Source: Pseudokineococcus lusitanus
Lineage (GTDB): Bacteria > Actinomycetota > Actinomycetes > Actinomycetales > Quadrisphaeraceae
Length of the DNA stretch: 64,000 bases
NCBI RefSeq assembly: GCF_003751265.1
Contig: NZ_RJKN01000009.1
Span: forward strand, 91,134 to 155,133
Direction: 5' to 3'
Part shown: in pieces, positions 8,512 to 17,158 of the stretch
Position numbering within the stretch: the stretch's first letter is position 1
Layout: the number at the start of each line of letters is the position of its first letter
Position numbers and translations under genes: made by a program
The notes under the pieces: generated by a model
What the model saw: the letters and a program-made list of their open reading frames with translations, nothing else
What the model was told of the DNA's origin: nothing
The model's database searches: none

Positions 8512-9750
8512 TCAGGCGCGGGGCTCGCCCGTCGTCACGTCGTCCAGCGGGACGCGGACCAGACGGCTGCGCCGCAGCCACGGCGGCAGGAGCGCCACCG
8601 AGAGCAGCGCGAGGCCGTCGGCGTCGGTGGGCAGCTCGGCGTCGGGCTCCGGTGCGGGCTCGGCAGACGGCGGGGTCGACGGCTCGGCGCTGGGCTCGGG
8701 CTCGGCCGGGGTCGAGGGCTCGTCGGTCGGCTCGGGCTGGGCCGGGGTGGACGGCTCGTCGGTCGGCTCGGGCTGGGCCGGGGTCGTCGGCTCGTCGGTC
8801 GGCTCGGGCTGGGCCGGGGTCGTCGGCTCGTCGGTCGGCTCGGGCTGGGCCGGGGTCGTCGGCTCGTCGGTCGGCTCGGGCTCGGCCGGGGTGGACGGCT
8901 CCGGCGCCGGGGTCTCGACGGGCGGGGCAGGAGGTGTCGCGACCGGGGGCTGCTCGGCCGGGGGCTGCTCGGCCGGCGGCTTCTCCGTCGGGGGATCCAC
9001 GACGACCGGGGGCTCCTCGGCCGGCGGCTCCTCGGCCGGCGGCTTCTCCGTCGGGGGATCCACGACGACCGGGGGCTCCTCCGTCGGCGGGTCCACGACG
9101 ACCGGGGGCTCCTCCGTCGGCGGGTCCACGACGACCGGGGGCTCCTCCACAGGCGGCTCGACGACCGGGGGCTCCTCCACGGGCGGCTCGACGACCGGGG
9201 GCTCCTCCACGGGCGGCTCGACGACCGGCGGCTCCTCCACGGGCGGCTCGACGACCGGCGGCTCCTCCACGGGCGGCTCGACGACCGGCGGCTCCTCCAC
9301 GGGCGGCTCGACGACCGGCGGCTGCTCGGGCGTGACCACCGGGGTGGTGGGCTCGGCGACCGGCGGCACCGGGTCCGCGACCGGCACGACCGGCTTGTCC
9401 GTCAGAGGCCGGTCGCCCGCGCCGGGCGGCACCGGCGCGAGGAGGTCGCTCTGGGAGCCGCTCGCGTAGTAGCTCTGGATGTCGAGGGGCGTGTCGGGAC
9501 GTCCGGTGGCCCAGCGGGCCTTCTCGCCGTCGGAGCCGCCCGGCGCCGCCGAGGGCGCGAGCACCGACGCGGCGGTGGGCTGGGGGCGCGGGACGCCGTC
9601 CTCGGAGGCGAGCAGCGCGGTGTCGACGTAGACCATGCCGCCGGTCGCGGAGGCGACGGCGCCGTGGCCGGCGGCGACGAGGAGCACGATGCCGGCGCCG
9701 ACGGTGACGACCTCGGCGGGGTTGCGACGACGGGCGCGTCCTGCGGCCAT
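8512..9750 (-). CDS. Proline/glutamate repeat surface protein
   Basis: Predicted 412-residue membrane or wall protein of no named family. After a basic start (MAAGRARRRNPAEV) there is one hydrophobic segment at about residues 13-35, then a short unique region, then a long low-complexity stalk. The stalk has six copies of a 10-residue VVEPPVEEPP-type repeat, an intermediate VVVDPPTEEPP region and five 12-residue EPTDEPTTPAQP-type repeats. The C-terminus has a hydrophobic patch (GLALLSVALLPPWL) followed by arginines, which could be a second anchor. A good ribosome binding site (GGGGAGG) lies before the ATG at 9750; the in-frame ATG further upstream is unlikely. It may be a wall-spanning rod or spacer. 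No LPXTG sorting motif is visible. Confidence 0.75.
   Translation of the reverse strand: MAAGRARRRNPAEVVTVGAGIVLLVAAGHGAVASATGGMVYVDTALLASEDGVPRPQPTAASVLAPSAAPGGSDGEKARWATGRPDTPLDIQSYYASGSQSDLLAPVPPGAGDRPLTDKPVVPVADPVPPVAEPTTPVVTPEQPPVVEPPVEEPPVVEPPVEEPPVVEPPVEEPPVVEPPVEEPPVVEPPVEEPPVVEPPVEEPPVVVDPPTEEPPVVVDPPTEEPPVVVDPPTEKPPAEEPPAEEPPVVVDPPTEKPPAEQPPAEQPPVATPPAPPVETPAPEPSTPAEPEPTDEPTTPAQPEPTDEPTTPAQPEPTDEPTTPAQPEPTDEPSTPAQPEPTDEPSTPAEPEPSAEPSTPPSAEPAPEPDAELPTDADGLALLSVALLPPWLRRSRLVRVPLDDVTTGEPRA
8717..8896. repeat. 36-bp tandem repeat, five units
   Basis: Five uninterrupted 36-bp units starting at 8717, 8753, 8789, 8825 and 8861 inside the surface-protein gene. They encode the EPTDEP(T/S)TPA(Q/E)P repeats. 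Units differ by only a few bases, pointing to recent expansion or homogenisation. Confidence 0.9.
9131..9310. repeat. 30-bp tandem repeat, six units
   Basis: Six 30-bp units starting every 30 bases from 9131, encoding the VVEPPVEEPP repeats, plus a partial unit at 9311. A related 33-bp unit (VVVDPPTEEPP) continues the array toward 9062. All keep the reading frame. Confidence 0.9.
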
Positions 9751-9949
9751 GCGTCTCGCCTCCCCTCGCCCCCGAGCTGCCCGGGTGGCGGGCTCGACGG
9801 ATCGAGAGTAGCCCGGCGACGTCCGCGGGACCGAGGGTTCCGGGAGGCCGACGCGCCGCCCGGGCGGCTCCCTCACCCGTTCGGCGCACCTCCCGGTGGC
9901 GCCGGTGGTCGCCCCGGGCGGTCCCGGGGCGACCCGGCGTCGTGCCTGC

Positions 9950-11491
9950 TCAGGCGCCCTGCGACCCCGTCGCCGGCGGCGCCGCCTCGAGGTGGACGGC
10001 CTTGAGCGACGTCAGCTCCCCGAGCAGGTCCGGGCCGAAGCCCCTCCCCTGCCCGCTGGCCCGGCGCGGGTCGGCCGAGCCCCCGGGCGCCCCGCCGAAG
10101 ACGGCGTTCACCTTGACCGTCCCCACCTCCAGCGTCTCCGCGGCCTCGAGGGCGTGCGCCGTGCTGGGCGTCAGCACCGTCGCCGCGAGGCCGTACGCCC
10201 CCGCGTCGGCCAGCGCGAGGCCCTCGGCGAAGGAGGGCACGCGCGTCACGGCGGCCACGGGCCCGAAGGTCTCCTCCGTCATGACCGCCATGTCGGCCGT
10301 GCAGCCGTCGAGCACGGTCGCCGGGTAGAAGGAGCCCGGCCCGTCCGGCCGCGCCCCGCCCGCGAGGACCCGTGCGCCGGCGGCCACCGCCGCGTCCACG
10401 TGCTGCTCGACGACGGCGCGCTGCCGCTCGTCGACGAGCGGGCCGAGACCGGTGCCCGGGTCGGCCGGGTCGCCGCAGCGCAGGCCGTCGGCGAGCGCGA
10501 CGAGCTCGGCGAGGACGGCGTCGGCGACGTCCTCGTGGACGTAGACCCGCTCGACCGCGGTGCACAGCTGACCGGTGTTGGTGAAGGCACCGGTGGCGAC
10601 CTGCTGCGCCGCCCACGCGGGGTCGACGCCCGCGTCGACGACGAGCGGGTCCTTGCCGCCGTTCTCGAGGAGGACGCGGGCCCCGCGGGCCCCGGCCGCC
10701 GCGGCGATCCGACGACCCGTCGCGGTGCTCCCCACGTGCGCGACGACGTGGACGCGCTCGTCGGCCACGAGGGCCGCGCCGGTCTCCCCGTCCCCGACGA
10801 GCACCTGCAGCACGCCCTCCGGCAGCGCCTCGGCGATGCGCCGGCCCAGCTCGAGACCCGCCCTGGCGGAGCGCTCGGACGGCTTGTGCACGACCGTGTT
10901 GCCGGTGACGAGCGCCGCCGCCAGCAGGCCCGCGGCCGCCGGGTAGGGGTCGTTCCACGGGGTCAGGACGGCGACGACGCCCCGCGGCTCCCGGCGGACG
11001 ACGTCGACCGCGTCGACGGACCCGCCGAGGGAGCGGCCGGTGTCGAGGACGCCGGTGACGGCGGCCTCCTCGAGCAGCTCCGCCGCCACCTCCGCCGACG
11101 CCCGGGCCTGGCCGAGCAGGCGACCGGTGGTGCGCTGCAGCAGCGCCCCCAGCTCGTCGGCGTCGGCCCGGACGGCCGCGGCCGCGGCCCGCAGCGCGGC
11201 GGCACGGGCCGACGGCGCGGTCCGGCGCCAGGCGGCGCGGGCGGCCGACGCACCGGCCACGGCGGCCTCGACCTCGTCGGCCCCCGCGAGCCGCAGGGTC
11301 CCGGCGGCCTCCCCCGTCGTCGGGTCGACGACGTCGAGCGTCCGGTCCCCGCGCGCCGCGACGGCCCGTCCGCCGAGCACGTGCGTCGACGTCCCGGCCG
11401 GCCCGGCGGCGTCGCCGCCCGTCGTGCCGGGGGTGGCGACGGGGACGGCCGGTGCGGGCAGGGCGGGCTCGGGCGCCGAGGAGGAGGTCAC
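9950..11491 (-). CDS. NAD(P)-dependent aldehyde dehydrogenase
   Basis: Aldehyde dehydrogenase superfamily enzyme of 513 residues, oxidising an aldehyde to its acid. The general base Glu276 (LLENGGKDP) and catalytic Cys310 (NTGQLCTAVERV) have the usual 34-residue spacing. LTPWNDPYPAAAGLLAAALVTGNTVVHKPSE is the cofactor-binding region and ETFGPVAAV the C-terminal block. The pattern is closest to succinate-semialdehyde/benzaldehyde-type dehydrogenases, but the substrate is not determined. An Ala/Pro-rich N-terminal tail of about 35 residues precedes the domain. The GTG at 11491 is the first plausible start. The gene is transcribed divergently from the carbamoyltransferase, with about 112 bases between them. 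Confidence 0.88.
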   Translation of the reverse strand: MTSSSAPEPALPAPAVPVATPGTTGGDAAGPAGTSTHVLGGRAVAARGDRTLDVVDPTTGEAAGTLRLAGADEVEAAVAGASAARAAWRRTAPSARAAALRAAAAAVRADADELGALLQRTTGRLLGQARASAEVAAELLEEAAVTGVLDTGRSLGGSVDAVDVVRREPRGVVAVLTPWNDPYPAAAGLLAAALVTGNTVVHKPSERSARAGLELGRRIAEALPEGVLQVLVGDGETGAALVADERVHVVAHVGSTATGRRIAAAAGARGARVLLENGGKDPLVVDAGVDPAWAAQQVATGAFTNTGQLCTAVERVYVHEDVADAVLAELVALADGLRCGDPADPGTGLGPLVDERQRAVVEQHVDAAVAAGARVLAGGARPDGPGSFYPATVLDGCTADMAVMTEETFGPVAAVTRVPSFAEGLALADAGAYGLAATVLTPSTAHALEAAETLEVGTVKVNAVFGGAPGGSADPRRASGQGRGFGPDLLGELTSLKAVHLEAAPPATGSQGA

Positions 11492-11603
11492 GGGAGGCTG
11501 TTCTACCCGGTCGTCCCCCGGGGGCGCCCGTCGCCCGGGGCGCCGCGGGCCCCTGCGCGCCCGGTGGTCGGGGCCGTCGGTGCCGCACGGTAGGAAGTGC
11601 CCC

Positions 11604-13247
11604 ATGCGCGTCCTCGGCGTCAACGCCGTCTTCCACGACCCCGCCGCCGCCCTCGTCGTCGACGGCCGCGTCGTCGCCGCCGCCGAGGAGGAGCGCTTCT
11701 CCCGGCGCAAGCACGGCAAGCGGCCCGTCCCCTTCTCGGCGTGGGAGCTCCCCGAGCACGCCATGCGCTGGTGCCTCGAGGAGGCCGGGCTCACGCCCGC
11801 CGACCTCGACGCCGTCGCGTACTCCTACGACGCCTCCTTCTGCCGCCCGGCGGAGGAGATGGGGCTGCAGGACCCGTGGGACCACCTGCGCACCACGTAC
11901 GCCGAGAAGGCCGCCGGCTTCCTCGCGACGGCGCTGCCGGGCCTGGACCGCGACAAGGTCGTCATGGTCCGCCACCACGTGGCCCACGCCGCCTCCGCCG
12001 GCCTCGCCGTCGCGGGCGACTCGAGCGTCCTCGTGCTCGACGGGCGCGGCGAGCGCGGCTCCCACCTGGCGGGCCGGTACGTCGGCGGCCGCCTCGAGAC
12101 GCTCGTGACGACCGACCTGCCCGACTCGGTGGGCCTCGTCTACGAGTCGCTCACGGACCACCTCGGCTTCCTCCGCTCGAGCGACGAGTTCAAGGTCATG
12201 GCCCTCGCCTCCTACGGCGAGCCGCGCTTCGCCGACGCGCTGCGGCCCTCGCTGCACGCGACGGGCGACGGCTCCTTCGTCGCCCGCGAGCCCGACTGGG
12301 AGCGCTTCGCGCCGCGGCGGGTCGACGACGGCACGTGGGGGGGCGCCCACGCCGACCTCGCCGCGTCGGTCCAGCTGCTCGTCGAGGAGCTGCTCGTCGA
12401 CCTCGCCACGTGGCTGCACGGGCAGACGGGCGACCGGGTCCTCACGATGGCCGGCGGCATCGCCCTCAACTGCGTCGCCAACAGCCGGGTGTGGCGCGAG
12501 TCGCCCTTCGAGGAGGTCTGGGTCCAGCCCGCCTCCGGCGACTCCGGGACCGCCCTGGGCGCGGCCCTGCAGGTCACCGCGGACGCCGGCGTGGCCGTCG
12601 AGCCCATGCCGGGCGCCGACCTCGGCCGCTCCTGGTCCGACGAGGAGCTGGCGGCCTGGCTGCGGACGGCGCGCGTCCCCTTCACGACGCCGGACGACCT
12701 CGCGGGCGAGGTGGCCGACGTCCTCGCCGCCGACGGGGTCGTCGCGTGGTTCGACGGCCGGGCCGAGTTCGGCCCCCGCGCCCTCGGCCGCCGCTCGCTC
12801 ATGGCGCACCCCGGCAAGGCGGAGAACCTCGAGCGCCTCAACGACGTCAAGGGGCGCGAGCAGTTCCGCCCCGTCGCGCCGATGGTCCTCGCCGACCGGG
12901 CCGAGGAGATCTTCGCCGACGGGCCGTTCCCGAGCCCGTACATGCTCTTCGTCCACCGCGTGCGCGACGAGTGGAAGGAGCGGCTGCCCACCGTCACCCA
13001 CGTCGACGGGACGGCCCGCATCCAGACGGTCGACGCGGGGCGGACCCCCCGCGTGGCCGCGCTGCTGGAGGCCTTCGCCGAGCGCACCGGCCTGCCCGTC
13101 GTCGTCAACACGAGCCTCAACACCGCCGGCCGCCCCATGGTCGACGACCCGCGCGACGCCCTCGAGCTGTTCGGCTCGGCCCCCGTGGACGTGCTCGTGC
13201 TCGGCCCCCACCTCGTGCGTCGCGCGGACGCCTTCTCCGCCGCGTGA
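11604..13247 (+). CDS. NodU/CmcH-family O-carbamoyltransferase
   Basis: Transfers a carbamoyl group from carbamoyl phosphate, via carbamoyl-AMP, to a sugar hydroxyl; 547 residues, cytoplasmic. The N-terminal Kae1-like domain starts MRVLGVNAVFHDPAAALV and carries the metal-binding HHVAH at residues 124-128. The C-terminal YrdC-like carbamoyl-adenylation domain shows EFGPRALGRRSLMAHP, REQFRPVAPMVL and VVNTSLNTAGRPMV. These are the landmarks of NodU, TobZ and the heptose carbamoyltransferase WapO. It heads a chain of overlapping genes (its stop overlaps the GT2-GmhB start by four bases). The context of heptose-making enzymes suggests its acceptor is a heptose residue; that is inference. Confidence 0.92.
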   Translation: MRVLGVNAVFHDPAAALVVDGRVVAAAEEERFSRRKHGKRPVPFSAWELPEHAMRWCLEEAGLTPADLDAVAYSYDASFCRPAEEMGLQDPWDHLRTTYAEKAAGFLATALPGLDRDKVVMVRHHVAHAASAGLAVAGDSSVLVLDGRGERGSHLAGRYVGGRLETLVTTDLPDSVGLVYESLTDHLGFLRSSDEFKVMALASYGEPRFADALRPSLHATGDGSFVAREPDWERFAPRRVDDGTWGGAHADLAASVQLLVEELLVDLATWLHGQTGDRVLTMAGGIALNCVANSRVWRESPFEEVWVQPASGDSGTALGAALQVTADAGVAVEPMPGADLGRSWSDEELAAWLRTARVPFTTPDDLAGEVADVLAADGVVAWFDGRAEFGPRALGRRSLMAHPGKAENLERLNDVKGREQFRPVAPMVLADRAEEIFADGPFPSPYMLFVHRVRDEWKERLPTVTHVDGTARIQTVDAGRTPRVAALLEAFAERTGLPVVVNTSLNTAGRPMVDDPRDALELFGSAPVDVLVLGPHLVRRADAFSAA

Positions 13248-14806
13248 CGACGGCGCCCCCGGCGGGCGCCGGCACGCCGGCGGCCGTCGTCCACGACGTC
13301 GTCGTCCCGAGCATCGGGCGGCCCAGCCTGCTGGCCCTCCTGCGCAGCCTCGCCGCGCAGGAGGGGCCGGCCCCGGCCGAGGTGGTCGTCGTCGACGACC
13401 GGCGCGACGTGACCGAGGACGGCGCCCTCGAGGCCGAGCTGCTGGACGCCCTCGGCGGCGGCGGCGCCCTGCCGTGGCGGCTGCGGGTCGTCCGCAGCCG
13501 CGGCGGCGGGCCCGCGGCCGCCCGCAACCTCGGCTGGCAGGTCACCGCCTCGCCGTGGGTGGCCTTCCTCGACGACGACGTGCTGCTGCCGGCCGGCTGG
13601 TCCCGCGGGCTGGCCGCCGACCTCGCCGCGGCGGGCCCGGACGTGGGCGGCAGCCAGGGCCGCCTCGACGTCCCCCTGCCCGCGGGCCGTCGCCCCACCG
13701 ACTGGGAGCGCGGCACCAAGGGCCTCGAGACCGCCGCCTGGGCCACCGCCGACATGGCCTACCGCCGCGCCGCCCTCGAGGCCGTCGCCGGCTTCGACGA
13801 GCGCTTCCCGCGGGCCTACCGCGAGGACGCCGACGTCGCGCTGCGGGTCCGCCGCGCCGGGTGGCGGCTCGTGCGGGGCAGCCGCACGACGACGCACCCG
13901 GTGCGCCCGGCCGACCCCTGGGTGAGCCTGCGCGTCCAGGCGGGCAACCGCGACGACGCGACGATGCGGGCGCTGCACGGCCCGCGGTGGCGCGAGGTGG
14001 CCGAGGTCCCGCGCGGCCGCCTCCGGTGGCACGTGGCCACCTGCGCGGCAGCGGCTCTCGGGCTGGCCGGTGCCGTCGCCGGCCGACCGCGCCTCGCGGC
14101 CGCCGGCGTCGCGGGCTGGGCCGCCCTCACGGCCGACTTCGCCCGTCGCCGCATCGCCCCCGGGCCCCGGACCGCGGCCGAGGTGCGCGCCATGCTCGCC
14201 ACGAGCGTGGCCATCCCGCCGGCCGCGCTCCGGCACCGCCTCGTCGGGACCCGCCGCGTGCGCGGCGGGCTGCCGTCCTGGCCGCCGCCCGTCGAGGCGG
14301 TGCTCTTCGACCGCGACGGCACGCTCGTCCACGACGTGCCCTACAACGGCGACCCCGCGCTCGTGGCCCCGGTCGACGGCGCCGCGGAGGTCGTCGCCGC
14401 GCTGCGGCGCGCGGGCGTGCTCGTCGGCGTCGTCTCCAACCAGTCGGGCGTCGCGCGCGGCCTGCTCACCCGCGCCCAGGTGGACGCCGTCAACGCGGCC
14501 GTGGACCGCGCCGTCGGGCCCTTCGCCACGTGGCAGGTCTGCCCGCACGGCCCGGAGGACGGCTGCCGCTGCCGCAAGCCCGGGCCGGGCATGGTCGAGG
14601 CCGCCGCCGCGGCGCTCGGCGTCCCGCCGGCGGCGTGCGCGGTCGTCGGGGACATCGGTGCCGACGTCGGCGCCGCCCGCGCCGCCGGCGCCCGCTCCGT
14701 CCTCGTCCCCACCCCGGTCACCCGTCGCCGCGAGGTCGAGGACGCGCCGCTCGTCGCCGACGACCTGGCCGGGGCGGTGCGCCTGCTGCTGCCCGGGGTC
14801 CTGTGA
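13244..14806 (+). CDS. Fusion: family 2 glycosyltransferase + GmhB-type heptose bisphosphate phosphatase
   Basis: One 520-residue frame with two enzymes. Residues 15-250 are a GT-A glycosyltransferase: VVVPSIGRPSLL, VVVDDRRD, the donor-binding FLDDDVLLP, and a late REDADVALRVRRAGW segment holding the likely catalytic acid. Residues about 263-300 are hydrophobic and may form a membrane hairpin. Residues 348-515 are a HAD subclass III phosphatase with FDRDGT (Asp356, Asp358), VVSNQSGVARG and the zinc loop CPHGPEDGCRCRKP (Cys433, His435, Cys441, Cys443), specific to GmhB, which removes the 7-phosphate of D-glycero-D-manno-heptose 1,7-bisphosphate. GTG at 13244 overlaps the carbamoyltransferase stop. 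The protein thus carries both a biosynthetic and a transfer step of the heptose pathway. Confidence 0.88.
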   Translation: MTTAPPAGAGTPAAVVHDVVVPSIGRPSLLALLRSLAAQEGPAPAEVVVVDDRRDVTEDGALEAELLDALGGGGALPWRLRVVRSRGGGPAAARNLGWQVTASPWVAFLDDDVLLPAGWSRGLAADLAAAGPDVGGSQGRLDVPLPAGRRPTDWERGTKGLETAAWATADMAYRRAALEAVAGFDERFPRAYREDADVALRVRRAGWRLVRGSRTTTHPVRPADPWVSLRVQAGNRDDATMRALHGPRWREVAEVPRGRLRWHVATCAAAALGLAGAVAGRPRLAAAGVAGWAALTADFARRRIAPGPRTAAEVRAMLATSVAIPPAALRHRLVGTRRVRGGLPSWPPPVEAVLFDRDGTLVHDVPYNGDPALVAPVDGAAEVVAALRRAGVLVGVVSNQSGVARGLLTRAQVDAVNAAVDRAVGPFATWQVCPHGPEDGCRCRKPGPGMVEAAAAALGVPPAACAVVGDIGADVGAARAAGARSVLVPTPVTRRREVEDAPLVADDLAGAVRLLLPGVL

Positions 14807-15957
14807 CGGCCCCCGCGGCGCCGCGCGGCCGGGTGCTCGCCGTCCGGCTCGACAGCGACGGCGACGTCCTGCTCACGGGTCCCGCCGTCCGCGCGCTCGG
14901 GACGGGCGCCGACGGGCGGCCGCGCGAGGTGGACCTGCTCGTCTCGCCCGACGGCCGCGGCGCGGCGGCGCTGCTGCCCGGGGTGGCGCAGGTGCACGTC
15001 GTCCGCGTGCCCTGGAGCGGGTACCGCCCCCCGCCGCTCGACCTCGCCGCGGTCGAGGAGCTGCTGGCCTGGCTGCGCGGGCGCGCGCACGAGGAGGTCG
15101 TCGTCGTGACGTCCTTCCACCAGAGCCCCCTGCCGATGGCCCTGCTCGCCCGGATGGCCGGCGCGCCGCGCGTCGTCGGGACGAGCGAGGACTACCCGGG
15201 CTCGCTGCTCGACGTGCGGCACCGCCGCGGCGGCGGCGCGGACGGCAGCGGCGGCGGGCACGAGGTGCTCGCCGCGCTGGACCTCGTGGCCGCCACCGGC
15301 CGCGCGGTGGACGCCGACGACCCCGCGACCACGCGGCTCGCGGTCCGCGACGACCTCGTCGACGCCGCGGCCGCCGCGCTGCCGGCCGACCTCGCCGCGC
15401 TCGAGGCGCCGGAGGGGCGGCGGCGGCTCGTCGTCGTCCACCCGGGCGCCTCGGTCCCCGCCCGCGCGCCGTCGCCCGCGGTGGCCGGCGAGGCCGTCGC
15501 GGCCCTCGTCGCCGACGGGTGGGACGTCGTCGTCACGGGCTCGCCGGGCGAGCGGGCGCTCGTCGCCGACGTCGTCGCGCACGCGGCCGACGCCCCGGCA
15601 CCCGCTGCGGGTCGGGCCGGCGCGGCGACCGGCCGGCTCGTCGACGCGGCCGGCCGCACCGACCTCGCCGGGCTCGCGGCGCTCCTGCGGGCCGCGCGCG
15701 CCGTCGTCGTCGGCAACACCGGCCCGGCCCACCTCGCCGCGGCCGTGGGGACGCCGGTCGTGTCCCTCTTCTCCCCCGTCGTGCCCGCCGAGCGCTGGGC
15801 GCCCTGGGGCGTGCCGGTGGCGCTGCTGGGCGACCAGGCGGCGCCGTGCGCCCTCTCGCGGGCCCGCGAGTGCCCGGTCGAGGGCCACCCCTGCCTCGCG
15901 CTGCGCGGTGGCACGGTCGTGGAGGCCCTACGGTCTGTGGTCGGCGCGGCCCCGTGA
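14803..15957 (+). CDS. Family 9 glycosyltransferase (heptosyltransferase-like)
   Basis: GT-B fold transferase of 384 residues in the ADP-heptose:LPS heptosyltransferase family. The N-terminal strand is VLAVRLDSDGDVLLTGPAVRAL, where most GT9 enzymes have RxxxxGDxxxxxP. The C-terminal donor-binding part has VVHPGAS, VVTGSPGE and the signature GNTGPAHLAAAVGTPVVSLFSP. The donor is predicted to be the ADP-heptose made by this cluster. A cysteine pair near the C-terminus (PCALSRARECPVEGHPC) resembles the CxxxxxxxC cluster of many GT9 proteins. GTG at 14803 overlaps the upstream stop. It is the last gene before a 163-base gap at 15958-16120, which holds only a weak 7-bp hairpin (15977-16000). Confidence 0.87.
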   Translation: MTAPAAPRGRVLAVRLDSDGDVLLTGPAVRALGTGADGRPREVDLLVSPDGRGAAALLPGVAQVHVVRVPWSGYRPPPLDLAAVEELLAWLRGRAHEEVVVVTSFHQSPLPMALLARMAGAPRVVGTSEDYPGSLLDVRHRRGGGADGSGGGHEVLAALDLVAATGRAVDADDPATTRLAVRDDLVDAAAAALPADLAALEAPEGRRRLVVVHPGASVPARAPSPAVAGEAVAALVADGWDVVVTGSPGERALVADVVAHAADAPAPAAGRAGAATGRLVDAAGRTDLAGLAALLRAARAVVVGNTGPAHLAAAVGTPVVSLFSPVVPAERWAPWGVPVALLGDQAAPCALSRARECPVEGHPCLALRGGTVVEALRSVVGAAP

Positions 15958-16120
15958 GGGCCCGTCGACCGCGCCCGACCTGCCCAGCCCCCCGCAGGTC
16001 CGGCGCGTGCACGGCCGGCCCGGGTGGTGGAGAAGACGCTCCCCGCGGACGGCTCACCGCGATGGGTGCCCCGAGCAGCCGCCGCGGGCCCGGAGGTCTG
16101 CAGAGACGAGGGGAGGACGC

Positions 16121-17158
16121 ATGAGGGTCCTGCTGTGGCACGTGCACGGCTCCTGGACGACGTCGTTCGTCCAGGGCGACCACACGTACCTGCTGCCCGT
16201 CCTGCCCGACCGCGGGCCGGACGGCCGCGGGCGCGCGCGCACGTGGGACTGGCCGGCTGCCGCGCTCGAGGTCACGCCCGAGCAGCTCGCGGCGGACCCG
16301 CCGGACGTCGTCGTCCTCCAGCGCGCGCACGAGGCCGACCTGCTCCTCGCCTGGACCGGCCTGCGCGCCGGCGTCGACGTGCCCGTCGTGCACCTCGAGC
16401 ACGACGCCCCCACGCAGCACGCCGCCCGCAGCCGCCAGCGCGCGGCCGACGGGCCGGACCTCGTCGTCCACGTCACCGCCTACAACGCGCTCATGTGGGA
16501 CAACGGGTCGGCGCCGACGACGGTCGTCGAGCACGCCGTCGTCGACCCGGGGCCGCTGGCCACGGGCACGCGGGAGAGCCTCGGCGTCGTCGTCAACGAG
16601 CCGGTGCGGCGCGAGCGCGTGGCGGGCACGGACGTCGTCCTCGACCTGGCCCGCGACCTGCCCGTCGAGGTCTACGGCATGGGCATGCCCGCGCTGGCCG
16701 CGCTGGCCGCCGAGCGGGGGGTCCCCGTCGGCGGCGGGGCCGGCCCCGCGGGGCTGCTGGGCCTGCACGACGACGTCCCCCAGGCCGCCATGCACGCCCG
16801 GCTCGGCGAGCACCGCGCCTACCTCCACCCGTACCGGTGGACGAGCCTGGGGCTCGCCCTGGTCGAGGCCATGACCATCGGCCTGCCGGTCCTCGCCGTC
16901 GCGAGCACCGCGGCGGCCGACGCGGTCCCGCCCGCCGGCGGGGTCGTCTCGGCGGACCCCCGCGTGCTCGCCGACGCCGCCCGCCGCTGGCTCGTCGACC
17001 CGGCCGCGGCCCGCGAGGCCGGCGCCGCCGCCCGCGAGCACGCGCTGTCCCGGTTCGGGCTGGCCCGGTTCCTCGCCGACTGGGACGAGGTCCTCGACGC
17101 CGTCGTCGCCGGCGACCTGCCCCGCGCCGTCCGCCGCCGCACGGGGGTCGCCGCGTGA
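16121..17158 (+). CDS. Glycosyltransferase, GT4-like
   Basis: GT-B type glycosyltransferase of 345 residues. The N-terminal half has MRVLLWHVHGSWTTSF and VHLEHDAPTQHAA; the C-terminal half has YLHPYRWTSLGLALVEAMTIGLPVLAV, the E-x7-E-like donor motif region of GT4 enzymes. The N-terminal domain is shorter than in typical GT4, and it belongs to a set of such proteins found beside heptose genes in actinobacteria. ATG at 16121 has a strong ribosome site (GAGGGGAGGA, 5-base gap), which marks a fresh translational start after the gap that follows the GT9 gene. Its stop overlaps the next glycosyltransferase by four bases. Donor and acceptor are unknown. Confidence 0.8.
   Translation: MRVLLWHVHGSWTTSFVQGDHTYLLPVLPDRGPDGRGRARTWDWPAAALEVTPEQLAADPPDVVVLQRAHEADLLLAWTGLRAGVDVPVVHLEHDAPTQHAARSRQRAADGPDLVVHVTAYNALMWDNGSAPTTVVEHAVVDPGPLATGTRESLGVVVNEPVRRERVAGTDVVLDLARDLPVEVYGMGMPALAALAAERGVPVGGGAGPAGLLGLHDDVPQAAMHARLGEHRAYLHPYRWTSLGLALVEAMTIGLPVLAVASTAAADAVPPAGGVVSADPRVLADAARRWLVDPAAAREAGAAAREHALSRFGLARFLADWDEVLDAVVAGDLPRAVRRRTGVAA

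Noticed and set aside
15958..16120. Possible terminator between the first GT9 and the GT4-like gene
   Set aside because: Only a 7-bp hairpin with a 10-base loop and no other signal; the gap more likely contains just a new ribosome site and perhaps a promoter.
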